A program made the position numbers and the translations under genes. 64,000 bases of DNA from Thalassobaculum fulvum (GTDB lineage Bacteria > Pseudomonadota > Alphaproteobacteria > Thalassobaculales > Thalassobaculaceae), in NCBI RefSeq assembly GCF_014652915.1, contig NZ_BMZS01000004.1, forward strand, positions 186,001 through 250,000, written 5' to 3'. Numbering within the stretch: the stretch's first letter is position 1; the number at the start of each line of letters is the position of its first letter. The notes below the pieces were generated by a model that ran no database searches, was not told where the DNA came from, and saw nothing but the letters and a program-made list of their open reading frames with translations. This document shows positions 35,093 to 42,750 of the stretch, in pieces.

Positions 35093-35110
35093 GAGTTGCG
35101 ACATCAACTC
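35093..35110. promoter_or_regulatory. Operator-like palindrome 1 upstream of marR-pobA
   Basis: GAGTTGCGACATCAACTC, with exactly complementary arms GAGTTG and CAACTC. A near-copy begins 33 bases further on, about three turns of DNA, so the two sites face the same side of the helix. The form fits MarR-family operators, and the site lies between urtE and the marR start. Confidence 0.65.
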
Positions 35111-35125
35111 AGGCTACGCGGTGAC

Positions 35126-35143
35126 GAGTTGCGATGTCAACTG
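35126..35143. promoter_or_regulatory. Operator-like palindrome 2 upstream of marR-pobA
   Basis: GAGTTGCGATGTCAACTG, sharing 15 of 18 positions with palindrome 1 and keeping the AGTTG / CAACT arms. It is the more upstream of the pair with respect to marR. Confidence 0.65.
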
Positions 35144-35191
35144 AAACGGTCGGGAACGCCGGCGATCGACCGTATCCCACGCTAGCCGGGC

Positions 35192-35887
35192 TCACACCGC
35201 CATGTGCCGCTCGAGCTCGGCGCCGAGCGCGCCGCGCGGATCGCCCGAGGCGACCACCCTGCCCCGGTCCAGCACCAGCACCGTATCGGCCAGCTCCTGG
35301 GCGAACTCCAGGTACTGCTCGACCAGCAGGATCGCCATCTCGCCGGTCGAGCGCAGGAACCGGATGGCGTTGCCGATGTCCTTGATGATCGACGGCTGGA
35401 TGCCCTCGGTCGGCTCGTCGAGGATCAGCAGCCGCGGCCGGGTCACCAGGGCCCGGGCGATGGCGAGCTGCTGCTGCTGGCCGCCGGACAGGTCGCCGCC
35501 GCGCCGATCCATCATCTGCTCGAGCACCGGGAACAGCTCGAACAGCGTGCCCGGCATGCTGCGCTGGTTCCGCGGCAAGGCGGCGAAGCCGGTCTGCAGG
35601 TTCTCGCACACCGTCAGCAGCGGGAAGATCTCGCGGCCCTGCGGCACGTAGGCGATGCCGCGCCGGGCCCGCTCGAACGGCGGCAGGGTGCCGAGGTCCT
35701 CGCCCTCCCAGCGCAGGGTGCCGCCGCTGATCGGGTGGTGGCCGACGATGCCGCGCAGCAGGCTGGACTTGCCGACGCCGTTGCGGCCCAGCACGCAGGT
35801 CACCTTGCCGGTCTCGGCCGTCAGGCTGACGCCCCACAGCGCCTGGGCGGCGCCGTAGTGCAGGTCGATCCGTTCCGCTTCCAGCAT
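35192..35887 (-). CDS. urtE: Urea ABC transporter ATPase
   Basis: A 231-residue ATPase, the second one of the five-part urea importer. Walker A GRNGVGKSSLLRGIVGH near 34, signature DLSGGQQQQLAIARAL, Walker B RLLILDEPTEGIQPSI and the H-loop replaced by glutamine in LLVEQYLEFAQ, as is usual for LivF/UrtE-type proteins. The N-terminus LEAERIDLHYGAAQALWGVS and the TEGIQPSIIKDI segment are characteristic of UrtE. It is the last gene of the urt operon, 3 bases after urtD. Confidence 0.93.
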   Translation of the reverse strand: MLEAERIDLHYGAAQALWGVSLTAETGKVTCVLGRNGVGKSSLLRGIVGHHPISGGTLRWEGEDLGTLPPFERARRGIAYVPQGREIFPLLTVCENLQTGFAALPRNQRSMPGTLFELFPVLEQMMDRRGGDLSGGQQQQLAIARALVTRPRLLILDEPTEGIQPSIIKDIGNAIRFLRSTGEMAILLVEQYLEFAQELADTVLVLDRGRVVASGDPRGALGAELERHMAV

Positions 35888-35890
35888 GGC

Positions 35891-36640
35891 TCAACGCCCC
35901 AAGTAGACTTCGATGACGCGCTCGTCGGCGCTGACCTGGTCGAGCGAGCCCTCGGCCAGGACCGAGCCCTCGTGCAGCACCGTCACCCGCACGCCGAGGT
36001 CGCGCACGAAGGTCATGTCGTGCTCCACCACCACCACCGAATGGGTCTCGGCGATCCGCCGCAGCAGCACGGCGGTCTCCGCCGTCTCGGCGTCGGTCAT
36101 GCCGGCCGCCGGCTCGTCGACCAGCAGCAGCGCCGGGTCCTGGGCCAGCAGCATGCCGATCTCCAGCCACTGCTTCTGGCCGTGCGACAGCGAGCCCGCC
36201 AGCTCGTTGCGCCGCTCGCCGAGCCGGATGGTGTCCAGCACCTCGTCGATGCGGTCGCGCTGCGGCCCGGTCAGCCGGGCGAACAGGCTGGAGAACACGC
36301 CGCGCGGCCCCTCCAGCGCCAGCACGATGTTGTCGAGCACGGTGTGGCTCTCGAACACCGTCGGGCGCTGGAACTTGCGGCCGATGCCGAGCTCGGCGAT
36401 CGCTGCCTCGTCCAGCCTCGTGAGGTCGTGCGCGCCGTGGAACAGGACGTCGCCCTTGTCCGGCCGGGTCTTGCCGGTGATCACGTCCATCATGGTGGTC
36501 TTGCCGGCGCCGTTCGGGCCGATGATCGCCCGCATCTCGCCGTGGCCGACCACCAGCGACAGGTTGTTGAGCGCCCGGAACCCGTCGAAGCTGACGGTGA
36601 CGCCGTCGAGGTACAGCAGGGAGTTCGCAAGCTCGGTCAT
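35891..36640 (-). CDS. urtD: Urea ABC transporter ATPase
   Basis: A 249-residue ATPase partner of UrtE. Walker A IIGPNGAGKTTMMDVITGK near 39, signature LAGSLSHGQKQWLEIGMLLA with SHGQ in place of SGGQ, as is usual for UrtD, Walker B LLLVDEPAAGMTDAE and H-loop VVVVEHDMTFV. SFDGFRALNNLSL at the start and KFQRPTVFESHTVLDNI complete the UrtD pattern. Four bases separate it from urtC. Confidence 0.93.
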   Translation of the reverse strand: MTELANSLLYLDGVTVSFDGFRALNNLSLVVGHGEMRAIIGPNGAGKTTMMDVITGKTRPDKGDVLFHGAHDLTRLDEAAIAELGIGRKFQRPTVFESHTVLDNIVLALEGPRGVFSSLFARLTGPQRDRIDEVLDTIRLGERRNELAGSLSHGQKQWLEIGMLLAQDPALLLVDEPAAGMTDAETAETAVLLRRIAETHSVVVVEHDMTFVRDLGVRVTVLHEGSVLAEGSLDQVSADERVIEVYLGR

Positions 36641-36644
36641 CGTC

Positions 36645-37793
36645 TTACTCCGCCGCCCGCTGTTCCGACACCCGCACCGCGGGCTCGTCGTCGAGCGCCG
36701 GCGCCGGCTTCGCCGCCCGCGGCCGGAGCACGCCGAGCAGGCCTTTCGGCAGGAACAGGGTCACGAACACGAACAGCCCGCCGAGCGCGAACAGCCAGAG
36801 TTCCGGCAGGGCGCCGGTGAACCAGCTCTTGCCGATGTTGACCACTACCGCGCCGAGGGCCGCGCCGACCAGGGTGCCGCGGCCGCCGACCGCCACCCAG
36901 ATCACCGCCTCGATCGAGTTGGCCGGCGCGAACTCGCTGGGATTGATGATGCCGACCTGCGGCACGTACAGCGCCCCGGCGACGCCGGCCATCATCGCCG
37001 AAACGGTGAACACGAACAGTTTGTAGTGCTCGACCCGGTAGCCGATGAACCGGGTCCGGCTCTCGGCGTCGCGCACCGCCACCAGCACCTTGCCGAGCTT
37101 GCTGGACACGATCGCCCGGCACACCAGGAAGCCCGCGCCCAGCGCGAGCGCCGACAGCGCGAACAGGCCGGCCCGCGTCGAGTCCTTCTGCAGGTCGATC
37201 CCCAGCACGTCCTTGAAGTCGGTCAGGCCGTTGTTGCCGCCGAACCCCATGTCGTTGCGGAAGAACGCCAGCATCAGGGCGAAGGTCATCGCCTGGGTGA
37301 TGATCGACAGGTAGACGCCGGTGACCCGCGAGCGGAACGCGAAGGCGCCGAACACGAAGGCCAGCAGGCCAGGTACCAGCAGCACCATCAGCACCGCGAA
37401 CCAGAGATGGTCGAAGCCGTACCAGTACCAGGGCAGCTCCTTCCAGTTCAGGAACACCATGAAGTCCGGCAGCTCCGGATTCCCGTAGACGCCGCGGCTG
37501 CCGATCTCGCGCATCAGGTGCATGCCGATGGCGTAGCCGCCGAGCGCGAAGAACGCGCCGTGGCCGAGGCTGAGGATCCCGCAGTAGCCCCAGACCAGAT
37601 CGATCGACAGCGCCAGCAGCGCGTAACAGAGGTACTTGCCGAACAGCACGACGGTCGTGGTCGGCACGTGCCATGCCGACTGCGGCGGGACCGCCAGGTT
37701 GAGCACCGGCACCGCCACCGCGGCGACCGCCAGCGCGGCCAGGAACACGACCCCGGTGCGCCCCAGACCGAGGAACATGGGCCCGAGCGGCAT
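36645..37793 (-). CDS. urtC: Urea ABC transporter permease
   Basis: A 382-residue inner-membrane permease of the LivM type with about ten hydrophobic helices. The UrtC-specific features are YALLALSIDLVWGYCGILSL followed by GHGAFFALGGYAIGMHLMR, an inserted loop with MVFLNWKELPWYWYGFDH, NNGLTDFKDVLG and VGGRGTLVGAALGA before the end. It pairs with UrtB to form the membrane channel. ATG at 37793 lies 5 bases after the urtB stop. Confidence 0.92.
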   Translation of the reverse strand: MPLGPMFLGLGRTGVVFLAALAVAAVAVPVLNLAVPPQSAWHVPTTTVVLFGKYLCYALLALSIDLVWGYCGILSLGHGAFFALGGYAIGMHLMREIGSRGVYGNPELPDFMVFLNWKELPWYWYGFDHLWFAVLMVLLVPGLLAFVFGAFAFRSRVTGVYLSIITQAMTFALMLAFFRNDMGFGGNNGLTDFKDVLGIDLQKDSTRAGLFALSALALGAGFLVCRAIVSSKLGKVLVAVRDAESRTRFIGYRVEHYKLFVFTVSAMMAGVAGALYVPQVGIINPSEFAPANSIEAVIWVAVGGRGTLVGAALGAVVVNIGKSWFTGALPELWLFALGGLFVFVTLFLPKGLLGVLRPRAAKPAPALDDEPAVRVSEQRAAE

Positions 37794-37798
37794 GGTTC

Positions 37799-39421
37799 TC
37801 ACGACTCCACCGCCCGGCCCTTGAGCGCGAACATGCCGCGCGGGCGCTTCTGGATGAACAGGATGATGAACACCAGCACCAGGATCTTGCCCAGCACGGC
37901 GCCGGCATAGGGCTCGAGGAACTTGTTCACGACCCCGAGGGTCAGCGCCCCGACCAGGGTGCCCCACAGGTTCCCGACGCCGCCGAAAACCACGACCATG
38001 AAGCTGTCGATGATGTAGGACTGGCCGAGGTTCGGGCTGACGTTGTCGATCTGCGACAGCGCCACCCCGGCGACCCCGGCGACCCCGGAGCCGAGGCCGA
38101 AGGTCAGGGCGTCGACCCAGGTGGTGCGGATACCCATGGAGCTTGCCATCCGGCGGTTCTGGGTCACGGCGCGCATCTGCAGGCCGAACGCGGTGCGCTT
38201 CAGCACCACCACCAGCAGGGCGAACACCGCGATCGCGAACACGATGATCCAGACCCGCCCGTAGGTCAGGGTCAGGCCGCCGAGGTCGAAGGCGCCGCTC
38301 ATCCAGCTCGGCGCGCCGACCTCGCGGTTGGTCGGGCCGAACAGTGAGCGCACGGCCTGCTGCAGGATCAGCGACAGCCCCCAGGTGGCCAGCAGCGTCT
38401 CCAGCGGCCGGCCGTACAGCCAGCGGATGATGCCGCGCTCGATCGCCACCCCGACCGCCCCGGCGGTCAGGAAGGCCAGCGGCAGGGCGATCACCAGCGA
38501 GACGTCGAACAGCCACGGCGCCGAGGTCCGGATCAGTTCCTGCACCATGAAGGTGACGTAGGCGCCGATCATCACCATCTCGCCGTGCGCCATGTTGATG
38601 ACCCCCATCACCCCGAAGGTGATGGCGAGGCCGATCGCGGCCAGCAGCAGCACCGAGCCGAGCGACAGGCCGTACCAGACGTTCTGGACCGCCGCCCACA
38701 TCGCCAGGGTCTGCTCGATCAGCGCGATCGCCTTGGCCGCAGCCGTCTTCACGTCGCCCTCGGCCGAAGCCGCGACCGCCGCCAGGATATCCTTGGCCTC
38801 CTGGTCGCCGCGCTCGGCGATCACCCGGACGGCGGCCAGCTTCTCGGCCTCCGGACGATCGGTCTGCAGGACCGCCGCGGCCTTCGCCTGCTCCAGCAGC
38901 CGGCGTATGGCCGGCACGGTCTCGGCGGCGATCGCCTCGTCGAGGGTATCGATCGCGCCCGGGTCGCGGCTCTTGAGCACGGATTCGGCGGCCTGCCGGC
39001 GCACCCCGGGATCCTTCGACAGCAGGGTCAGCGAGCCGATCGCCGCCCGGACCGCCCGGCGCAGGTTGTTGTTGACCCGGATCTTGTCGAGCAGCTTGCG
39101 GTCGACCTCGCCGAGGTCCTCGCCGGTGATCGGGTCGCTGGCCCTGTAGAGCTTGCCGTCGCGCACCGCGATGACGACCTTGCCGTCCGACTTGCGGAGC
39201 TGCAGGTCGCCGTCGCCGAACGCACGCAGGGCCGGCACCGCCGTCGCGTCGCCCATGGCCGCGAGCTCGGAGACGATGGCTTCCTTGGCGGCGAAGTCGG
39301 CGGTGGCCAGGGCCTCGACCCTGGCGCGGATCGTGTTGACGTCCGCCAGCGCGGCGGCCTGGAGGGCGAGCAGTACGCTGACGGCGAGAACCGCGCGCCG
39401 GGCATTCGTCCAGAATGACAT
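37799..39421 (-). CDS. urtB: Urea ABC transporter permease with N-terminal extracytoplasmic domain
   Basis: A 540-residue permease. A signal-like helix (about 7-27) is followed by a soluble domain of about 200 residues rich in helical repeats (AKEAIVSELAAMGDATAVPA, LLSKDPGVRRQAAESVLKSR), which is the normal UrtB extension, then LivH-type membrane segments with LAITFGVMGVINMAHGEMVM, RAVTQNRRMASSMGIRT and GGVGNLWGTLVGALTLG. ATG at 39421 is favoured over a TTG two codons earlier since AAGGAG lies 8 bases before it. A large inverted repeat separates it from urtA. Confidence 0.92.
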   Translation of the reverse strand: MSFWTNARRAVLAVSVLLALQAAALADVNTIRARVEALATADFAAKEAIVSELAAMGDATAVPALRAFGDGDLQLRKSDGKVVIAVRDGKLYRASDPITGEDLGEVDRKLLDKIRVNNNLRRAVRAAIGSLTLLSKDPGVRRQAAESVLKSRDPGAIDTLDEAIAAETVPAIRRLLEQAKAAAVLQTDRPEAEKLAAVRVIAERGDQEAKDILAAVAASAEGDVKTAAAKAIALIEQTLAMWAAVQNVWYGLSLGSVLLLAAIGLAITFGVMGVINMAHGEMVMIGAYVTFMVQELIRTSAPWLFDVSLVIALPLAFLTAGAVGVAIERGIIRWLYGRPLETLLATWGLSLILQQAVRSLFGPTNREVGAPSWMSGAFDLGGLTLTYGRVWIIVFAIAVFALLVVVLKRTAFGLQMRAVTQNRRMASSMGIRTTWVDALTFGLGSGVAGVAGVALSQIDNVSPNLGQSYIIDSFMVVVFGGVGNLWGTLVGALTLGVVNKFLEPYAGAVLGKILVLVFIILFIQKRPRGMFALKGRAVES

Positions 39422-39462
39422 CGGCAAGTCTCCTTGGCCGACTTCGGGGAGTCGCGGGCCGA

Positions 39463-39567
39463 TGCATGGGTCCCGGCTCTACGGCCGGGATGAGGGGGTA
39501 CAGGGAACCACCCTCGATCCTCATCCCGGCCGCAGCGGCAAAGCCGCGGAGAGCCGGGACCCATGCA
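39463..39567. repeat. Large intergenic inverted repeat, copy 2, inside the urt operon
   Basis: Outer arms TGCATGGGTCCCGGCTCT (39463-39480) and AGAGCCGGGACCCATGCA (39550-39567) are an exact 18-base inverted repeat; inner arms GGCCGGGATGA (39483-39493) and TCATCCCGGCC (39521-39531) are exact over 11 bases. It lies between urtA and urtB, both leftward. In RNA the long stem could end some transcripts or protect the urtA message, giving more binding protein than permease (inference). Related to the element at 33031-33156. Confidence 0.8.
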
Positions 39568-39646
39568 CCCGGCGGAAGCGACTGGCGTCCGGCCCCGGGG
39601 CGGGCTGGACGCCCCGGGACGCGGAACCGTCAGACGGCGACCGGCG

Positions 39647-40939
39647 TCAGCTGCCCTTGCCGCCGCACTTGCCGGTCGCGGTGTTGAAGTTTCCGCACGA
39701 CATCGGCTTGCGCCAGTCGGCGATCAGCGGCTTGGAGTCCGGCAGGAAGTCCGACCAGGCGTCGCCCGGCACCAGGCCCGGGGTCTTCCAGACCACGTCG
39801 AACTGGCCGTTGTCCTGGATCTCGCCGATCAGCACCGGCTTGGTGATGTGGTGGTTCGGCATCATCGCCGAGTAGCCGCCGGTCAGGTTCGGCACGGTCA
39901 CACCGATCAGGGCGTCGATGACCTTGTCCGGGTCGGTGGTGCCCGCCACCTCGACCGCCTTCACCCACATGTTGAAGCCGATGTAGTGGGCCTCCATCGG
40001 GTCGTTGCTGACCCGCTTGTCGTTCTTCGTGAACGCCTGCCAGTCCTTGATGAACGCGGCGTTCTCCGGCGCGTCCACGGACATGAAGTAGTTCCACGCT
40101 GCGAGGTGGCCGACCAGCGGACCGGTGTCGATGCCGGCGAGTTCCTCCTCGCCGACCGAGAACGCCACCACCGGAATGTCTTCGGCCTTGATGCCCTGGT
40201 TCGCCAGTTCCTTGTAGAACGGCACGTTGGCGTCGCCGTTGATCGTCGACACCACCGCCGTCTTCTTGCCGGCCGAGCCGAACTTCTTGATCTCGGCGAC
40301 GATGGTCTGCCAATCGGAATGCCCGAACGGCGTGTAGTTGATCATGATGTCTTCGGCCGGCACGCCGCTGTCCTTGAGATACTGCTCGAGGATCTTGTTG
40401 GTCGTGCGCGGGTACACGTAGTCCGTCCCGGCCAGCACCCAGCGCTTCACGCCCTCGACGTCGCGCAGATAGTCGACCGCCGGGATCGCCTGCTGGTTCG
40501 GCGCCGCACCGGTGTAGAACACGTTGCGCTGGCTCTCCTCGCCCTCGTACTGCACCGGGTAGAACAGGATGCTGTTCAGTTCCTCGAACACCGGCAGCAC
40601 CGACTTGCGCGACACGCTGGTCCAGCAGCCGAACACCGCGGCCACCTTCTGGCCGGCGATCAGTTCACGGGCCTTCTCGGCGAACAGCGGCCAGTTCGAC
40701 GCCGGGTCGACGACCACCGGCTCGAGCTTCTTGCCGAGCAGCCCGCCCTTGGCGTTCTGCTGCTCGATCAGCATCAGCATGGCGTCCTTCAGCGTGGTCT
40801 CGCTGATCGCCATGGTCCCCGACAACGAATGCAGGACACCGACCTTGATGGTCTCCGCCGCCGACACCGCATGCGCACCGAAAAGCGTTCCCGCCGCGAC
40901 GGCCGCCGCTGCCAGTTTCGTGTGGAAGTGTGCTTTCAC
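39647..40939 (-). CDS. urtA: Urea ABC transporter substrate-binding protein
   Basis: The periplasmic urea receptor, 430 residues. Signal peptide about 1-27 (ends HAVSAAE), then IKVGVLHSLSGTMAISETTL, AVFGCWTSVSRKSVLPVFEE, LFYPVQYEGEESQRNVFYTG, FGHSDWQTIVAEIKKFGSAG and VSTINGDANVPFYKEL, all diagnostic of UrtA and not of branched-chain amino acid receptors. The start is a GTG at 40939 with AGGAGG six bases upstream; no ATG fits before the signal peptide. A sigma-54 type promoter lies 56 bases upstream of the start, tying urea uptake to nitrogen control. Urease genes are not in the window. Confidence 0.94.
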   Translation of the reverse strand: MKAHFHTKLAAAAVAAGTLFGAHAVSAAETIKVGVLHSLSGTMAISETTLKDAMLMLIEQQNAKGGLLGKKLEPVVVDPASNWPLFAEKARELIAGQKVAAVFGCWTSVSRKSVLPVFEELNSILFYPVQYEGEESQRNVFYTGAAPNQQAIPAVDYLRDVEGVKRWVLAGTDYVYPRTTNKILEQYLKDSGVPAEDIMINYTPFGHSDWQTIVAEIKKFGSAGKKTAVVSTINGDANVPFYKELANQGIKAEDIPVVAFSVGEEELAGIDTGPLVGHLAAWNYFMSVDAPENAAFIKDWQAFTKNDKRVSNDPMEAHYIGFNMWVKAVEVAGTTDPDKVIDALIGVTVPNLTGGYSAMMPNHHITKPVLIGEIQDNGQFDVVWKTPGLVPGDAWSDFLPDSKPLIADWRKPMSCGNFNTATGKCGGKGS

Positions 40940-40994
40940 TCCCCGCCTCCTCTGTTGAGTCACGGGCAGCCCCCGGCCCGTGCGAAGTGTGCAC

Positions 40995-41010
40995 TGCAAG
41001 AGGTGTGCCC
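40995..41010 (-). promoter_or_regulatory. Sigma-54 (RpoN) promoter of urtABCDE
   Basis: On the minus strand the sequence GGGCACACCTCTTGCA matches the sigma-54 consensus TGGCAC-N5-TTGCA at nearly all key positions, with the required GG and GC doublets 10 bases apart. Transcription would begin about 12 bases downstream, leaving a leader of about 45 bases before the urtA GTG. It fits the known nitrogen control of urea uptake. Confidence 0.7.
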
Positions 41011-41088
41011 GTGACTTTGAGAGGAACTAGCTCGCTGTTATCGCGCATTGAATCGGGATCGATCGCGTGAATTTGTCTGATGAATGCC

Positions 41089-41105
41089 GCACTGCGAAAT
41101 GGCGC
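41089..41105. promoter_or_regulatory. NtrC-like activator site upstream of urtA
   Basis: GCACTGCGAAATGGCGC fits the NtrC pattern GCACYA-N5-TRGTGC with one mismatch in each half. It lies about 80-100 bases upstream of the sigma-54 promoter, the usual distance for an enhancer-binding protein. Only one site is clear, so the call is tentative. Confidence 0.45.
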
Positions 41106-41273
41106 CGAAATAGGCAAAGGCGACAAAAATGCGCAACAAGGCCGTTGTCGATGGCGCCAGTAGACGGCTCGACGCAGACGGCCACGATCGTTTGGCGCTT
41201 AGGATGATCGACCGAACGCCGGACAACACCGGCCCGGCCGGATCGGCACGGACCGCGAGAGAGGGACCGCATC

Positions 41274-42632
41274 ATGCCGCAAGCTCGCCACGGCCCGCGT
41301 CCCTGGCTGACCCTGGCGGCGGCGTCCGGCGCCCTCGGGCTGTCGGTGCTGGACGAAACCATCGTCGGTGCGGCCCTGCCGACCATCCGATCGGAGCTCG
41401 ACCTGTCCGCGGCCGCGGCCCATTGGGTGGTGAACGCCTACCTGCTGACGCTGGCCTGCCTGGTCGCGATCGGCGGACGGCTGGGCGACGTCCTCGGGCA
41501 CCGGCGGCTGTTCGTCCTCGGAGCCGCGGTCTTTGCGTGCGCCTCCGTGGTCGCGGCACTGTCCGGGAACGGGTCGTTCCTGATCGGCGCGCGGGCACTG
41601 CAAGGCGTCGGAACCGCCCTGATGTTTCCGGCCGCCCTGGCCATGGTGACCCGGGCCTATCCTCCCGAGCGTCGCGGCGTCGCCTTCGGCGTGCAGACCA
41701 CCGTCGCCGCCGTCTTCATGGCCGGCGGCCCGTTCCTCGGCGGGTTGCTGACCGAGGCCCTGAACTGGCGCTGGATCTTCTGGATCAACCCGCTGCCGGT
41801 GCTGGTTCTGGTCGTCGCCGCGATCGTGGCCGGCGAGCCTGAGGAGACCGAGAATGCCGCCGCGGCACCGGGCTCCGCCGGACCGCTCGACCTGCCCGGC
41901 GTCGCGACCCTGACGGTCGGATTGACGGCGCTGGTCGTGGCCTTGATGCAAAGCGACGACTGGGGCTGGACGGCCTTCGGGACCCAGACCCTGCTGGCCC
42001 TCGGGATCGTCTCGCTGGTCGCCTTCTTCCGGGTCGAGGCCCGCGTGGCCGCCCCGATCTTTCAGCTCGGGCTGTTCCGCGCCCGGGCGTTCAACGGCGG
42101 GAATCTCGTGTTCTTCGTGTTCCAGGCCAGCAAGATGATCACCTTCGTGTTCGTCGTCCAATACCTGCAGGCGGTGCCGGGCCTGCCGCCGGTCGCGGCC
42201 GGGGCGATGGTCGCCACCGCGATCCTGCCGACCCTGGTCACCTCGGTCCTGGCGGGCCACGCCGCCGACCGGTTCGGCTCCCGGCTGCCGCTGCTGGCCG
42301 GGTTGGTCCTGAACGGCGGGGCGCTGATCCTGGCCGGGATCGTCATGCAGCAGGGCGACTACAAGGCGATCGCCTGGATCCTGCCGGCCTGGGGGGCGAC
42401 CTTGCCGTTCCTGGCGGTCACGTCGCGCCGGGCGCTGATGAGCGCCGCCCCGGCGGAGCTCCGGGGTCAGGCCGGCGGCGCCAACCTGACCATCCAGATG
42501 CTCGGCGGGACCATGGGTATCGCGCTTGCCAGCACCCTGCTCGCAAGCGGCGGGGGCTACGGCACGCTGTTCATCGCCACCGGCGCCGTCACCCTGGGGA
42601 CCGTCGCCGGAGCGTGGTCGCTGATCCGCTGA
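41274..42632 (+). CDS. MFS exporter, EmrB/QacA (DHA2) type
   Basis: A 452-residue inner-membrane carrier with about 14 helices. The DHA2 signature LDETIVGAALPTIRSELDLS lies in helix 1, GGRLGDVLGHRRLFVLG is motif A, LQGVGTALMFPAALAMV is motif B, and VFMAGGPFLGGLLTEALNWRW is motif C, the antiporter motif; GPFLGG departs a little from the usual GPxxGG spacing only in its flanks. Likely a proton-driven drug or solvent exporter. It shares its upstream region with the urt operon but there is no functional link visible. Confidence 0.87.
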   Translation: MPQARHGPRPWLTLAAASGALGLSVLDETIVGAALPTIRSELDLSAAAAHWVVNAYLLTLACLVAIGGRLGDVLGHRRLFVLGAAVFACASVVAALSGNGSFLIGARALQGVGTALMFPAALAMVTRAYPPERRGVAFGVQTTVAAVFMAGGPFLGGLLTEALNWRWIFWINPLPVLVLVVAAIVAGEPEETENAAAAPGSAGPLDLPGVATLTVGLTALVVALMQSDDWGWTAFGTQTLLALGIVSLVAFFRVEARVAAPIFQLGLFRARAFNGGNLVFFVFQASKMITFVFVVQYLQAVPGLPPVAAGAMVATAILPTLVTSVLAGHAADRFGSRLPLLAGLVLNGGALILAGIVMQQGDYKAIAWILPAWGATLPFLAVTSRRALMSAAPAELRGQAGGANLTIQMLGGTMGIALASTLLASGGGYGTLFIATGAVTLGTVAGAWSLIR

Positions 42633-42720
42633 CGATCGGGACTCCCATCGGCTGCGGCGGCGGGACGACTCCGACGCGAGGCGTCGGCCATCAGTTCGAG
42701 AGGCAGTGTCCGGCCGGCGA

Positions 42721-42742
42721 CGGCCGGCGGTTCGGCCGGCCG
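42721..42742. terminator. GC hairpin between convergent genes
   Basis: Perfect 8-base stem CGGCCGGC / GCCGGCCG with loop GGTTCG, located between the ends of the MFS gene and the dehydrogenase gene. No T-run; may serve both directions. Confidence 0.35.
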
Positions 42743-42750
42743 GGCTCCGG

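Larger units (their letters stand above)
40940..41273. other. urtA / MFS divergent control region
   Basis: The 334 bases between the two divergent starts hold the sigma-54 promoter and NtrC-like site listed separately. The part at about 41040-41140 is richer in A and T than the surroundings. Promoters for the MFS gene on the plus strand must lie at about 41150-41260; I do not see a clear one. Confidence 0.5.

Noticed and set aside
37799-39421. UrtB as a fusion or as two genes
   Set aside because: The 200-residue N-terminal domain is the normal form of UrtB permeases; one open frame with one good ribosome site.
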